From Gadus chalcogrammus (Eukaryota; Chordata; Actinopteri; Gadiformes; Gadidae), in assembly GCF_026213295.1 (NCBI RefSeq), contig NC_079427.1, forward strand, positions 36,486,239 through 36,550,238: a stretch of DNA of 64,000 nucleotides. Direction: 5' to 3'. Both the position numbers and the translations under genes were made by a program. The notes under the pieces are model-generated. The model was not told the origin of the DNA. It did no database searches and worked only from the letters and a program-made list of their open reading frames with translations. Positions 1 to 10,350 of this stretch are shown here, piece after piece. Numbering within the stretch: position 1 is the stretch's first letter; each line of letters begins with the position of its first letter.

Positions 1-289
1 AGTTTGTCTAAAGAAGAAAATGACCTTTTTGATGGGCTCAAAACTCAAAAATTGATTGCAGTAAGTTGCCTTGCAATTTTGAGTTTGCTCAACTTTTTAT
101 TTTTTACAGTGTGCCATCATGGGAAATTAATGTAGCCTAGGCCTATTGTAAGTAGCTTTCAATTCCTTGTTCTTTTGTTGAACATATCCCCCACTAGATT
201 CCCCCACCCCCACACAGATTTTGTCCTGTATAAACCTATATGGTGGAAACCGATGCGCCCTCTCAACCACAAAATGTTTGAGTCACTTC

Positions 290-583
290 TATGGAAGTAA
301 ATCGGTGCCATAGGATTTTGAAAATAAAAAGCCATTGAACTCTAAGCAATGAATATTTTTCTGCATTGAAATAACGTGTCTGGATTTGAATTGAACTCCT
401 ATTCAGCTTTACTTTTCAATGTTAAAAATTCAAAATCAAATATTCAACGTTAAATTCAATGTGGGGACGTTGATTACCGTGAAATTCAATTCCAAATACG
501 TTATTTCAATGCATAAATATTCAGTGCTTAGAATTCAATGGCTTTTTATTTTCAAAATAAGATGGCACACATTTACTTCCATA
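290..583. mobile_element. Palindromic MITE-like element
   Basis: The first ~93 bases, from TATGGAAGTAAAT, are repeated in inverted orientation at the other end (ATTTACTTCCATA at 571-583), with about 110 bases between the arms. Both arms contain the same AAAATAAAAAGCCATTGAA-like core. The flanks carry a short shared CACTT, which may be a target duplication. No protein is encoded. The structure fits a short non-autonomous DNA transposon whose superfamily cannot be named. Confidence 0.6.
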
Positions 584-928
584 CACTTTTCCTTCGTCAT
601 GCTTTACCGATCATACCTCTCCCTCGTTGGTTACACAATGGACACTCCCAGAACCCCTCTCAAATTTCAGCCAGCCTGACAATTCACGTCTGTTAATTTT
701 TTTATGGAATTCTGAACGTGTCCCGCCCCCGAAATACCCTGGCTATAGCCATGCTGCCTTGCGCGCAATTTCATTTCACGCTGCGAGGCAGCCTGGATTC
801 CATGGATCCGATTTTCGCCTGAGATGGGGAACCAATCACAGAACGGGGAGGGACGGCAAGACGATGATGACGTCCATGCGACACACCCATCGTCTTCTTC
901 CGAATTGCGTGTGTCTGACGCATGGACA
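584..928. other. No recognisable gene
   Basis: Open frames on both strands here resemble no family I know and overlap one another antisense. No repeat structure was noticed before the inverted repeat that begins at 932. Confidence 0.5.
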
Positions 929-931
929 TAA

Positions 932-2362
932 CGGTGCGGCCACACCAAACGCGTTACTCGCGTTGGATAATGCGAGTAACGCGCCTAACCTGACGCTTGA
1001 TCATTGTGTGGTGGTTCAACGCTTCCAACGCGTCAACGCGCCAACGCAGCTAGATGAGTCCATGTCCATGCAAGTGAACGGAGCGTTCCCTCTTCGTCAT
1101 AACTATCAAACCCAACATCCGTCACATTCACCGAGCGAACATTAGGAAAGTAAAATGCACATTTCTCGCTAAAAATGTTTCCATAAACGCATTTAATGGC
1201 GTAACTATGTTACTATTTCCACCCAGAATAAAGATAGTTGTCAGCCGTGGCTGCGCTGGAGTCCGAGGTAGGAAACCCAAACGCCGCCGTGTTTGGGTGA
1301 TAGAGCTTAGATCGGGTTAGATTAAATAATCTCTGATATAAATAACAATAATCGGGTTAAATAACTTCACATGGTGTGTCTGGTGTGTTTCCAGCATTCG
1401 TAGTGTTGATCAGCAGAGAAATAGTCCGCCAAGACGTTGAGGTTGCTTAGCATCCAGAGACTCTGTCCATGCAAGTGAACGGAGCGTTCCCTCTCCGTCA
1501 TAACTATCAAACCAAACATCCTTCACATTCACCGAGCGAACATTATGAAAGTAAAATGCACATTTCTCGCTAAAAATGTTTCCATAAACGCATTTAATGG
1601 CGTAAATGTTACTATTTCCACCCAGAATAAAGATAGTTGTCGGCCGTGGCTGCGCTGGAGTCCGAGGTAGGAAACCCAAACGCCGCCGTGTTTGGGTGAT
1701 AGAGTTTAGATCGGGTTAGATTAAATAATCTCTGATATAAATAACAATAATCGGGTTGAATAACTTCACATGGTGTGTCTGGTGTGTTTCCAGCATTCGT
1801 AGTGTTGATCAGCAGAGATATAGTCCGCCAAGACGTTGAGGTTGCTTAGCGACCAGAGACTCTGTCCATGCAAGTGAACGGAGCGTTCCCTCTTCGTCAT
1901 AACTATCAAACCAAACATCTTTCACATTCACCGAGCGAACATTATGAAAGTAAAATGCACATTTCTCGCTAAAAATGTTTCCATAAACGCATTTAATAGC
2001 GTAACTATGTTACTATTTCCACCCAGAATAAAGAAAGATGTCGGCCGTATGCTTCTGTCCAAGCTCGAGTCACTACTCTCTGCCAGTGACGTCGGGTCAA
2101 GCTCCACGCTGATTGGCTATCGCGGCTAAGCGCCACGCGTTGGAGCGTTGAAAGTTCACATTTCTGAACTCCGGGCGTTGGTGCGTTGGGCGCGTTACTG
2201 CGTTTACGTGCGTAATTACGTGCGTCTGACGCGCCTAACGCCCCTAACGCGACGCTTCAACGCATGTACCGCGTCTACGCACCTATACCAATGGTTCCCT
2301 ATGCAAAAATGCTGAGTTTGGAAGCCCCTAACGCGAGTAACGCGGTTGGTGTGGCCGTACCG
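932..2362. mobile_element. Harbinger-like non-autonomous element
   Basis: The left end reads CGGTGCGGCCACACCAAACG and the right end, read in reverse, CGGTACGGCCACACCAACCG. TAA lies directly outside both ends (929-931 and 2363-2365). A 3-bp TAA/TTA target duplication is the mark of PIF/Harbinger elements. Both subterminal regions are rich in ACGCG and GCGTT words in opposite orientation. The interior is filled by three ~400-bp tandem units and holds no transposase, so the element depends on an outside enzyme. Confidence 0.75.
1064..2045. repeat. Three tandem ~400-bp units
   Basis: TCCATGCAAGTGAACGGAGC recurs at about 1064, 1464 and 1863, and the sequence following it is nearly identical in all three units until the third stops near 2045. 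The period is about 399-400 bp. The array lies inside the Harbinger-like element and probably arose by unequal exchange within it. The open frames crossing it are not conserved as proteins. Confidence 0.85.
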
Positions 2363-2365
2363 TAA

Positions 2366-4121
2366 GAGCCGTGTTCGAAATTGTTCCCTATACACTCACT
2401 CACTCACTATTCCCAATATAGTGTTCATGATATAGTGTACTATACAGGGAACGAAGAAAGGAGAATTCGGACACTAAGCTGAACATTTCTAAACGTCATT
2501 TGCGTCAGTAAATGCGGCGGGTATTTGTGTGATGCAGACAGAGGCGCCCACATCATGTAAACAAACCGGGCACTCACGAGGAAAGCTGGAGGTTGTATTG
2601 GTGTTAGGCTTTCGGTAGAAAAGGATCCAATCGCAGACAGAATGCTTGGTTCAAAGACTTTCTCTGAGTTTATTCCCAGCAAGGCACAGGTATCATACAG
2701 GCACGATCCGACAGAGACTGAATGGGCACACTGAGCTTAAGTAGCCACAAACCAATCAACACACATCAGCAACAGGTGTGTTCACAAACTCAGGGGATCA
2801 CAGCAATCCAAAGAAAAGCAGGAAGTAGCAGGGTGGAGTCGAAAGTACATTGCAATCCAAAACAAACAGAAAAGCACATGACACCACTAACTGACCTACA
2901 AAATGTAAATAAAAAACACATGTTGCTGAAAAAACAGGAACTTAAACATCAGGATCCCTTACAATTGGTGTTGAATGTTACATTTCCTTGTTCAAGTTTT
3001 TTTTTAATTAATTTTGAATGTTAAATTTTCTATGTTAAATCCCAAATGAATTGTTGACATTTCTATACGAAAGCCCGAGACTCCATCATTAAATGTATTC
3101 GTTACGCTAGGGAAGAGTCGGTCGCGACCGATTCATTCACAACGAACGAATCCCGAATGTGAACGACAATAACTGGTTCCCCAAAACAAGAAGAACTGGT
3201 TCTTTGATTCTTTTTTTTAACATAAAACAAAAATATGGTCACGTAAATAAAATATACAAACGAACAGAGCTTCGTCTCCCCGCGACCTTATATCGATTGA
3301 GTCTACAACGTTCTCAAAGATTCAGCCAATGAGAGGCAGCAATGGTGTTGCCATGGCACCTGGGTAAACAAATGACAAGGCGGTACCGTCGAATTGGCGC
3401 GCTTTCTCTGTCTGACGTATCTTGGGTCATACCATTCGACGTGGGGCCACTCATATATCCCCCTACATTTCCGAAAATAGACTTGACCTCCATCTGTTTA
3501 TTGGATAAACGCATTTCCCAATCCCAGGAGTCTTTGCTCCATTCTACGTCAATTGAAGAACAAACAAAGAAATTAAAGAAAGAAGAATTAAATGTAAAGT
3601 AAAATAAAATGATAATTATAAAACCATGAATGACATATAGAGAGTAAGCAAGTGGTATAAATATTGGTTGGACGTTTGGTTATACTATATAGTATATCTT
3701 GTCGATTTTCACGGGGGGTAGAGCCTAGAAGTCCCTTAAATTATGCTCAGGGCCGTCTCGCGGGGGGGGCTGACGTAATCTGACGTTTTGAACGAATCAA
3801 AACGAATGAATCAAACAAACTAATCGTTATAGTGAACTGAACTGAAAGAACTAGTTCCCAGAAAATAATCATTTTGCCCATCCCTAGTTTACGCGGTTAT
3901 TCAGCTTCTTCTTCTTCTCCGGAAAAACACGACCGCATTGCATTGTGGTATACGGTAGTAACATGTAGGGTACATCGTATCTACACTAAAATTTGGGGTA
4001 TTTTAAGTGCACTATATAGTGCATGAAATTAACCACTGAGAATTCGAACACCACTACAAAATTGCGAGCACCCTATATAGTGCACTATATCCGTGATGGG
4101 GAAAGATTTCGAACACAGCTA
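2366..4121. mobile_element. Inverted-repeat DNA element, unclassified
   Basis: The ends are inverted copies: AGCCGTGTTCGAAAT near 2368 and, in reverse, AGCTGTGTTCGAAAT ending near 4121. ATATAGTG/CACTATAT palindromic words lie just inside each end. The element abuts the Harbinger-like element on its left. It carries a nested hAT at 3108-3886. I could not settle the target duplication, so the superfamily is open. No coding sequence was recognised. Confidence 0.6.
3108..3886. mobile_element. Nested hAT-type non-autonomous element
   Basis: The left end begins TAGGGAAGAGTCGG and the right end, reversed, TAGGGATGGGCAAA. The 8 bases outside are CGTTACGC on the left and GTTTACGC on the right, a 6-of-8 match expected of a decayed hAT target duplication. 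Subterminal GAACGAATC/GATTCGTTC words face each other. It sits within the element at 2366-4121 and has no transposase. Confidence 0.65.
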
Positions 4122-4179
4122 TGGTCTCCCGCCGAATGCGTGAGACTTGAGAGCCACCGTTCTATTTCATGTAGGCTAC

Positions 4180-4226
4180 AAAATGTGCACGCCTTATGGG
4201 ACAAGCCCATAAGGCGTGCAAATTTT
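4180..4226. repeat. 21-bp hairpin inside the DIRS left end
   Basis: The sequence before ATGGG and that after CCCAT are reverse complements over about 21 bases (core TGCACGCCTTATGGG and CCCATAAGGCGTGCA), separated by about four bases. The fold lies at the point where the missing gag region should begin, so it may mark the deletion joint. Confidence 0.7.
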
Positions 4227-4228
4227 GT

Positions 4229-4346
4229 CGCGTGTTCAACAGATTCGTTGCCGCGAGGAAATTCAGAATGCTCACTGTCGGAGCGTTGCTCCGGTGTGTG
4301 AGAGAGGGCGATTGGTTCACATCCCTGGATCTCAAGGATGCTTACG
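4229..4346 (+). repeat. Duplicated RT segment
   Basis: About 118 bases here copy the RT segment at 4613-4728, with only a few substitutions. They encode the same block ending in the RT motif DLKDAY. The copy lies upstream of the true RT N-terminus, so it is out of order and cannot be part of a normal protein. It probably arose through template switching when this element was formed. Confidence 0.85.
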
Positions 4347-4485
4347 CCCTCTCTCCGACTGCTATGCGTGTTGGCAAGAGCGGTGCGTTCTGCAATCATG
4401 GTTGGACACCACGTTGAGATGGGGCCATCCCATACAGTTCAAGCGTCGTTCCCCACCCTTTATGGGGTTGGTGTAGGCAGCAGAG

Positions 4486-6047
4486 GTGGCACGTCTCTTG
4501 GTGAAGGGGGCCATCACTGTCGTTCCCCCCCATGAGTCTCACCTAGGGTTTTATTCCCGCTACTTCCTGGTTTCCAAGAAGTCAGGGGAAAAGAGACCTA
4601 TTCTGGATCTTCGCGTGTTCAACAGATTCGTTGCCACAAGGAAGTTCAGAATGCTCACTGTCGGAGCGTTGTTCCGGTGTGTGAGAGAGGGCGATTGGTT
4701 CACATCCCGGGATCTCAAGGATGCTTACTTCCACGTCCCTGTTCGGCAGGCGCACAGGAAGTTTCTCCGCTTTGCCTTTATGGGGATGGCGTACCAGTGT
4801 CTGCTTTTCAGCTACTCCCCGGCTCCGCGCACCTTCTCAAGTGTGTGGAGACGGCGTTGGAACCGCTCAGGCGTCAGGGAAAGAGGATTCTCTTCTACCT
4901 AGACGACCTGCTTATTCTGAGCAACTCAGAGGAGACCGCGAGAAGGGACACCATGTTGGTGATAAACCATCTCTCCTTCCTGGGTTTTGCCATCAACTGG
5001 GAGAAGAGCTCCCTGCTCCCCAGCCGGCAGACAGGCTACTCGGGGCTTTGCCTAGACTTAGCCACCCTGACTGCGATGCTTTCGCCTCCTCGGCGAGACG
5101 CCATCCTGTCGGCGCTCTCCCGTTTTCGCATTCGCAGAAACGTGACCGCACTGTCCACCATGCGCCTGTTAAGGCTGATGGCAGCTGCCCACCCCGTGGT
5201 CCCCCTGGGTCTGCTTTTTATGCGCAGACTCCAGCGGTGGTTTGCTCGCCAACGGTTGGACCCCAGGCGACACAAGCTCAGGGTGCTCCTCGTTCCCCGT
5301 TCGGTGTCGCCAGACCTGGAATATTGGAAAAGACCCTCCGCCCTTCTCAGGGGTGTTCCCCTGGGCAGGGTGGCGTCCTACGTAGTGGTCTTCCCGGACG
5401 CCTCGTTGACGGGATGGGGAGGAATGTGCCTCTCTCACTCGGTCGGAGACGAGTGGCGCACGCCCCCTGCAGCACACATAAATGTGTTGGAGCTCGACGC
5501 TGTAAGGAAAGTGCTGTTGCATTTCTTTCACCTGGTGCGCGGCCACCACCTTCTGATCAGGACAGACAGGGTGTCGGCGGCGGCGTACATCAACAGACAG
5601 GGGGGTGTCCGCTCCCCTGCTCTCCACCGAAAGGCGGTCGAGCTCTGGCTTTGGGCACATCAGTATCTCCTCAGTCTGAGAGCCCTGCATATCGCGGGCG
5701 CCCAGAACTTTGGGGTGGACCTCATGTCTCGAGGCGGTCCCCGCCGAGACGAGTGGCGGTTACATCCCGACATTGTCAGACTGATCTGGCAGAGGTTCGG
5801 GACATCGCAGGTGGACCTCTTCGCGTCCAGGGAGAACACGCACTGCAGGTGGCGGTTCTCCCTCAGCCCTCGGGATCTCCCCCCGTTGGGGGTAGATGCG
5901 TTGGCACACTCACCTTGGCCGCCGGCTCTCTTGTATGCGTTTCCCCCGCTCCAGCTGATCCTTCCTCTTCTGGAACGGGTCAGACAGGAGAGACTGTCCA
6001 TGATATTGTTGGCCCCAGAGAACCGATCAGCTCTGTGGTTTCCATAG
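4486..6047 (+). pseudogene. DIRS reverse transcriptase-RNase H
   Basis: This would copy element RNA into DNA. The N-terminal RT part (4486-~4838) shows KKSGEKRPILDLRVFN and DLKDAYFHVPV. A frameshift near 4838 moves the reading to the frame that holds the catalytic box YLDDLL (about 4895-4915). The RNase H-like part follows, with VVFPDASLTGWGG, an LELDAV block and TDRVSAAAYIN. The last section has DLFASREN and LLYAFPPLQLI blocks, which resemble the region called a Dam-like methyltransferase in DIRS elements; that last assignment is tentative. The frameshift and the missing upstream gag make it a pseudogene. Confidence 0.85.
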
Positions 6048-6167
6048 CTGGCCGCGGTTGGCGCTGTGGCCGGTACCGTTCAGGCCGAATGCGCTTTCAC
6101 AGGCCCACGGGACGGTGCACCACCTGCCCGATGTCTCGGGACGACTGTTGATTTGGCTCCTTAGAGG

Positions 6168-7086
6168 TTGATCCTGCAGGGCAAAGGTTTGCCTGAGACG
6201 GTTATCAACACTATTCAGAGTGCTCGTGCGCCTTCTACTTCTTCCCTCTATGCGGCGAAGTGGTGCGCCTTCTCTAATTGGTGTGAGAGGAACCACGCTG
6301 TCCCATCTCAATGCGAAGTGGGAAGCGTGCTTTCGTTTCTGCAAAACATAATATCGGAGAAAGGTTTTGCCTTCTCCACTATCGAGGTCTATGCGGCAGC
6401 CGTTTCGGCTGGCCATGCAGGCTGTGATGGTGGACCGATTTTCTGCCATCCACTGGTCAAGAGAGGCCCCTTTGGATGCCCTGTCCTTTAAGACGGCGCT
6501 CTTGTTTGCCTTGGTTTCTGCCAAGCGGGCCGGGTCTGTCAGCCCGAGTTGCTTGTTGCTAAACGAGGAAAGCTCCTTTGCGTTGCTCAGACCTAATCCT
6601 GCGTTCCTCCCGAAGAACATTAATAGTTATTTTCGGTCGAGGGATATTGTGCTTAAGGCTTTTCACCCCCCGCCTCATTCTAGTGAGGCGGAGGCATAGT
6701 TGCATCTCCTGTGCCCGGTTCGGGCATTGGCTATGTACGTTAATCGCTCGGCCACGTTCTGCTCCACACAACAGTTGTTTGTGTGTTATAGCGACGCTAG
6801 CAGGGGCTGCGCTCTCTCTAAGCAGCGATTTTCTCGCTGGATATGTGAGGGTGTTTGCTTAGCCTACTCTCGGCAGGACGACTTGGTGCCACCGTTGGGC
6901 GTTAAAGCTCACTCCACACGGGGTGGCCGCTTCAACGGCTCTACTCAAGGGCGTTTCGGTGGAAGACATCTGCACGGCTGCGTCTTGGTCTTCCCCGGCC
7001 CCTTTGTCCGTTTTTACATGTTGGACATGTCCAGGGATTCACTCGGCAACTCTGTGCTGGAGTCCGGGACCCCTTTTACGGCTTAA
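6168..7086 (+). pseudogene. DIRS tyrosine recombinase, frameshifted
   Basis: In DIRS elements this enzyme integrates circular DNA in place of a DDE integrase. The N-terminal, SAM-like part starts near 6168 (TINTIQSARAPSTSSLY). The catalytic part is spread over several frames: an AKR block near 6520 carries the first Arg, the H-x-x-R box is KAHSTRG near 6905, and the final tyrosine lies in FYMLDM near 7015, with the conserved VSVEDICTAASWSSP in a neighbouring frame. At least three frame changes are needed to read it through, so it is dead. The following sequence to 7640 is non-coding and leads to the right inverted repeat. Confidence 0.8.
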
Positions 7087-7682
7087 GAATATAGACATGT
7101 TCTTTAAAGCGGCGTGGTTGGATTTCCTCTCGCTGGCTGGCGAGTTGGACTTGACTACCAGTCTTACTCTCCCACCGTTTTTCAAATGAAAAACAGGCTA
7201 GGGGTTTTTTCTATTGGCCCGCCAATTGTCAGGTGGTTTTGTTTGCCAGTATGGCACTCCCGCCGTTTCTTTCAAATAAGAAACGGCCGAGAGAGACCCC
7301 TTATTGGAGAGCCGGATTCCGTAGCTCCGCCCCCGGTGGTAGCGGACATAATGGAAACCGTGTTGCTCTGGTTTTTCTTTTCCTTTTCATGGGTTCCATG
7401 AAGCACGGATCAGAGCCGAGGTCTTTATAGACTCACTTTTTTCTCTCTTGATCATTGCCTTGCTTGATCTAGGGGGAATTCGTTTTTTATTAAGCTGTTG
7501 TGTTTTACACTACCTTGGCTTTTTGAGTCTTAATGTGCTCTGGTGACTTAAGTCGTTTTGACTGGGGTCCAGCAGGAGTACATTTATCGGGCTCTGCTCG
7601 CAGCTTCACCTTAGCCCACAAGGCGAAGCCTAGACGGCGTAGCCTACATGAAATAGAACGATAGTTATGTTATTATAAGTCT

Positions 7683-7911
7683 AATTCTATGATTGTAGGC
7701 GTAGCCGTCTAGTTTCCCACCTGCTGTACCCACCAAATGCTGAGAGAAAAGCGTGGAGGATGAGCGACGGTATACAGCGCGTTATATAGGCACGATACCA
7801 TGGGAAATGTGGGCGGTGCCCACGCTGATTGGTGCATAGTTTGAAATTTTCAGCGCGCCTGCCAAGCCCATAAGGCAAAGCCTAGATGGCTACGCCTACA
7901 ATCATAGAACT
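7683..7911. repeat. DIRS-derived inverted repeat pair
   Basis: CTATGATTGTAGGCGTAGCC at 7686 is matched in inverted orientation by GGCTACGCCTACAATCATAG ending near 7909, with a ~170-bp spacer. The wording (AAGCCCATAAGGC, GTAGGCGTAGCC) matches the ends of the DIRS element, so this is either its complex right terminus or a second DIRS end. Confidence 0.65.
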
Positions 7912-8066
7912 AAAGTTATAATAACATAACTATCATAACTAACATAACTACTATTATCCCGGATGTTGACAGTCGCATTTCAGCAAAAGAGGCGTAGAAG
8001 AACATGGGGGCCGGATGTTGACAGTAATGGTTGTAGAACTGCAGCGCCATATGAAGAATGCATTAA

Positions 8067-8440
8067 AGGTCCCATGACATGCTATTTTATGTATTCTTTA
8101 TTGTAAGTATTATTGGGCAACTAACACAGTATTCAAAGACGTTCCCGAAATTCAGCCGTGGTGCAGAGTTATAGCCAATCTGAGCCAGTCGCACATTGAG
8201 CTTCCCCCAAATGCGCTGTTTTGGTGTCTGTAGCTATAATGGAAAAGAGGAGGAGCGAGGCGGGTCAAGGAGGAGGGTGGGGGTGTGGCCCTGAGCAGCT
8301 TGCAGCCACGGTACCATGCGCTCTGTTTACAGTGGATGTATCACAATGGCGAGGCGCACACAGCCATTAGCCGTGTTCTGTAAATATTCTAGAACACACG
8401 GAGTCCTGGAGCTCTATATCTAAATATCATCATATAGCCT
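8067..8440 (+). repeat. Dispersed repeat, first copy
   Basis: It begins AAAGGTCCCATGACATGCTA. A second, shorter copy with the same opening lies at 13118-13215, and the end of the family (GTTTACAGTGGATGTATC) recurs reversed near 49275-49310. No coding frame. It is a mobile or formerly mobile sequence of unknown class. Confidence 0.65.
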
Positions 8441-8800
8441 ACATCAGTGGTTTTCAAACTGTGGGGCGCGCAAAGTTAGTGCATTTCCAATATATTTATA
8501 ATTGGCTAGGCTAAACTTGATCCTGTTGCACACATCCTTAATGTGTGCTTTGAAGGTTGTATCAGCAGTTCTTGGCCAGGGGTTCCCAAACTTTTCAACC
8601 CGCGACCCCCAAAATAACGGTGCCAGAGACTGGCGACACCCACTTCCCCCGGATGTAACTGAAAAAATAAAATGTGCGCACAGGCCATACGCACTAGGCT
8701 TATCCAAACACGGGCTTAACGACAACACAAAAGAACAGAGCAGCCTGTTATGATTTTACATATAGAAATTTACTGTTTGATAAAAAGCAGAATACCTCAG

Positions 8801-9220
8801 TCAAAATAATATCCATGTAACATGAGTGCACAGTATTGCTGTCATGTGCAAACTTAACTCATTAAACATGTCAATCCTGCCCATTTCAACTCGTGCAGTC
8901 CAGCGATCCACTTTTCTCTTGAAGGCGCAGATTTTATCACTCATTGACATGATGCTTGTGTTTTCACCTTGCAATGACAGGTTAAGTCCATTCAGTCTGT
9001 CAAAAATGCAAGACAGATACGCTAGCCTTGTTAACCAGTCAGGGTCAGTCAGGTGGTCAGCGAGCTGGGACCCATGCTCCATCAGAAATAAGCGCACCTC
9101 ATCCCGCAGCTCAAACAGGCGGCTGAGAACATTTCCCCGCGAAAGCCATCTGACTCCGCTGGTCTTTCTGTCTTTTCTTTGCTCGGTATTAACCAACGTT
9201 TCATTTTGAAAAATCATCAA
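8801..9220 (-). pseudogene. hAT transposase fragment, ZBED5/Charlie type
   Basis: About 139 residues resemble the middle of the hAT transposase used by Charlie elements and the genes derived from them. Visible family blocks are GVRWLSRGNVLSRLFELRDE near the start, WLTRLAYLSCIFDRLNGLN in the middle and ALNLSLQG-like spacing after it (here LNLSLQGENTSI). It lacks the BED finger, the first catalytic Asp region and the C-terminal dimerisation region, so it is a remnant. The piggyBac element begins about 140 bp upstream of it on this strand. Confidence 0.8.
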
Positions 9221-9878
9221 AAAAGTTCAGAGAAAATCTACTGGTCCGCTTTGTGATGTTTACTGTGGAGCCGTAAAGTGACCTGACACCTCCAAATGAT
9301 GCTATCGTTAATCTGTCGTAATCACTTCAGGAGGAAAATCTGTAGTTTTATTTTAATTTTAACTCATTGGCTGCCAATGACGTCTATAGACGTCAATTTA
9401 AATACAACCGTTGACTGCCAATGACGTCTATAGACGTCAATTATGTTTTTCAACTGGGCGGGCTGGGGAGCGATCTGGAGCACCTTGTCACAAAAAATCA
9501 GGCTTGTAAACAGAGAATGTACTACCGAACTGACCCGCTAGGTGGTGTCGCGATCGACTCGTCGTTTGCGATGAAGCCTCTGACGAAAAACCCGGGCCAA
9601 GTAGAGAGAGTAGGCCTACACGGCATATTTCAGCAGACACCTCAGAATCATCAGGTGATGAATTCAGCGAACCTGACCCGGATTCGTCAGATGAGTGGTT
9701 GCCGTCAACCGGGAACAGCAGAGCCTCATCCCCTGACGCGTCTCCAGGAAGATGTGAGGGAGGTAAGAGCTAACTTTTACCCTTCTCTCCTCCTTCAGAA
9801 CGCCATTTAGTCCCACTAGTTCATTACTGTAGCTAATATTTGCTGCCAGTAGCCTACTGATGTGAAGGGATTTACAAT

Positions 9879-10350
9879 TTACAGATCGTGCGTCCAGCAG
9901 ATCTCGCACTCCCCCTCCCACTGTTAGCTTCAGTCCATGTCACATTGGACGCCATTTAGTCCCACTAGTTCATATTGTAACATCTGTTGCCAGCCTACTG
10001 AAGTGAAGGAATTTTCAATTTACAGATCATGCATCCAGCAGAGCTCCCACTCCTGTTGGCAAAGCAAAAAAGAAAGGTAAAAAAAAGTATTTTTCACATC
10101 ACCCCGCAGCAATATATATATATTTTTTTTATAGTAGGCTAATTGTATATTTTTCTATAATTTACAGGTCGTGCATCCAGCAGAGCTCCCACTCCTGTTG
10201 GCAAAGTGAAGAAGAAAGGTCAAAAAAAGTATACTTCACATCACACCGCAGCAATAAAAAAATATGTTTTTATGGTAATTGTATATATTTCTATAATTTA
10301 CAGGTCGTGCATCAAGCAGAGGTCGCGGGGATGACTGGCATCAAGCTGGC
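9879..10350 (+). repeat. Tandem mini-exon repeats before the piggyBac ORF
   Basis: The unit TTTACAGRTCGTGCATCCAGCAG recurs at about 9881, 10022, 10167 and 10303, with a period near 140 bp. The second and third copies continue as CTCCCACTCCTGTTGGCAAAG and are followed by GGTAAAA or GGTCAAA. Each looks like a small exon with its own acceptor, and the fourth leads into the main ORF. Confidence 0.6.

Larger units (their letters stand above)
4158..7660 (+). mobile_element. DIRS-type retrotransposon, decayed
   Basis: A reverse transcriptase/RNase H region is followed by a tyrosine recombinase, the order typical of DIRS elements. A 22-bp perfect inverted repeat (4158-4179, containing TTCTATTTCATGTAGGC, and 7639-7660) bounds the unit. 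Inverted rather than long direct terminal repeats are also a DIRS trait. The gag-like first gene is missing: RT-derived sequence starts about 50 bp inside the left repeat. Both coding regions are frameshifted, so this copy cannot move by itself. More DIRS terminal sequence continues to about 7911. Confidence 0.85.

Noticed and set aside
4721..6151. Long frame overlapping the DIRS RT in another phase
   Set aside because: A shadow of the GC-rich RT/RNase H frame; it lacks motifs, while the other frame has YLDDLL and RNase H blocks.
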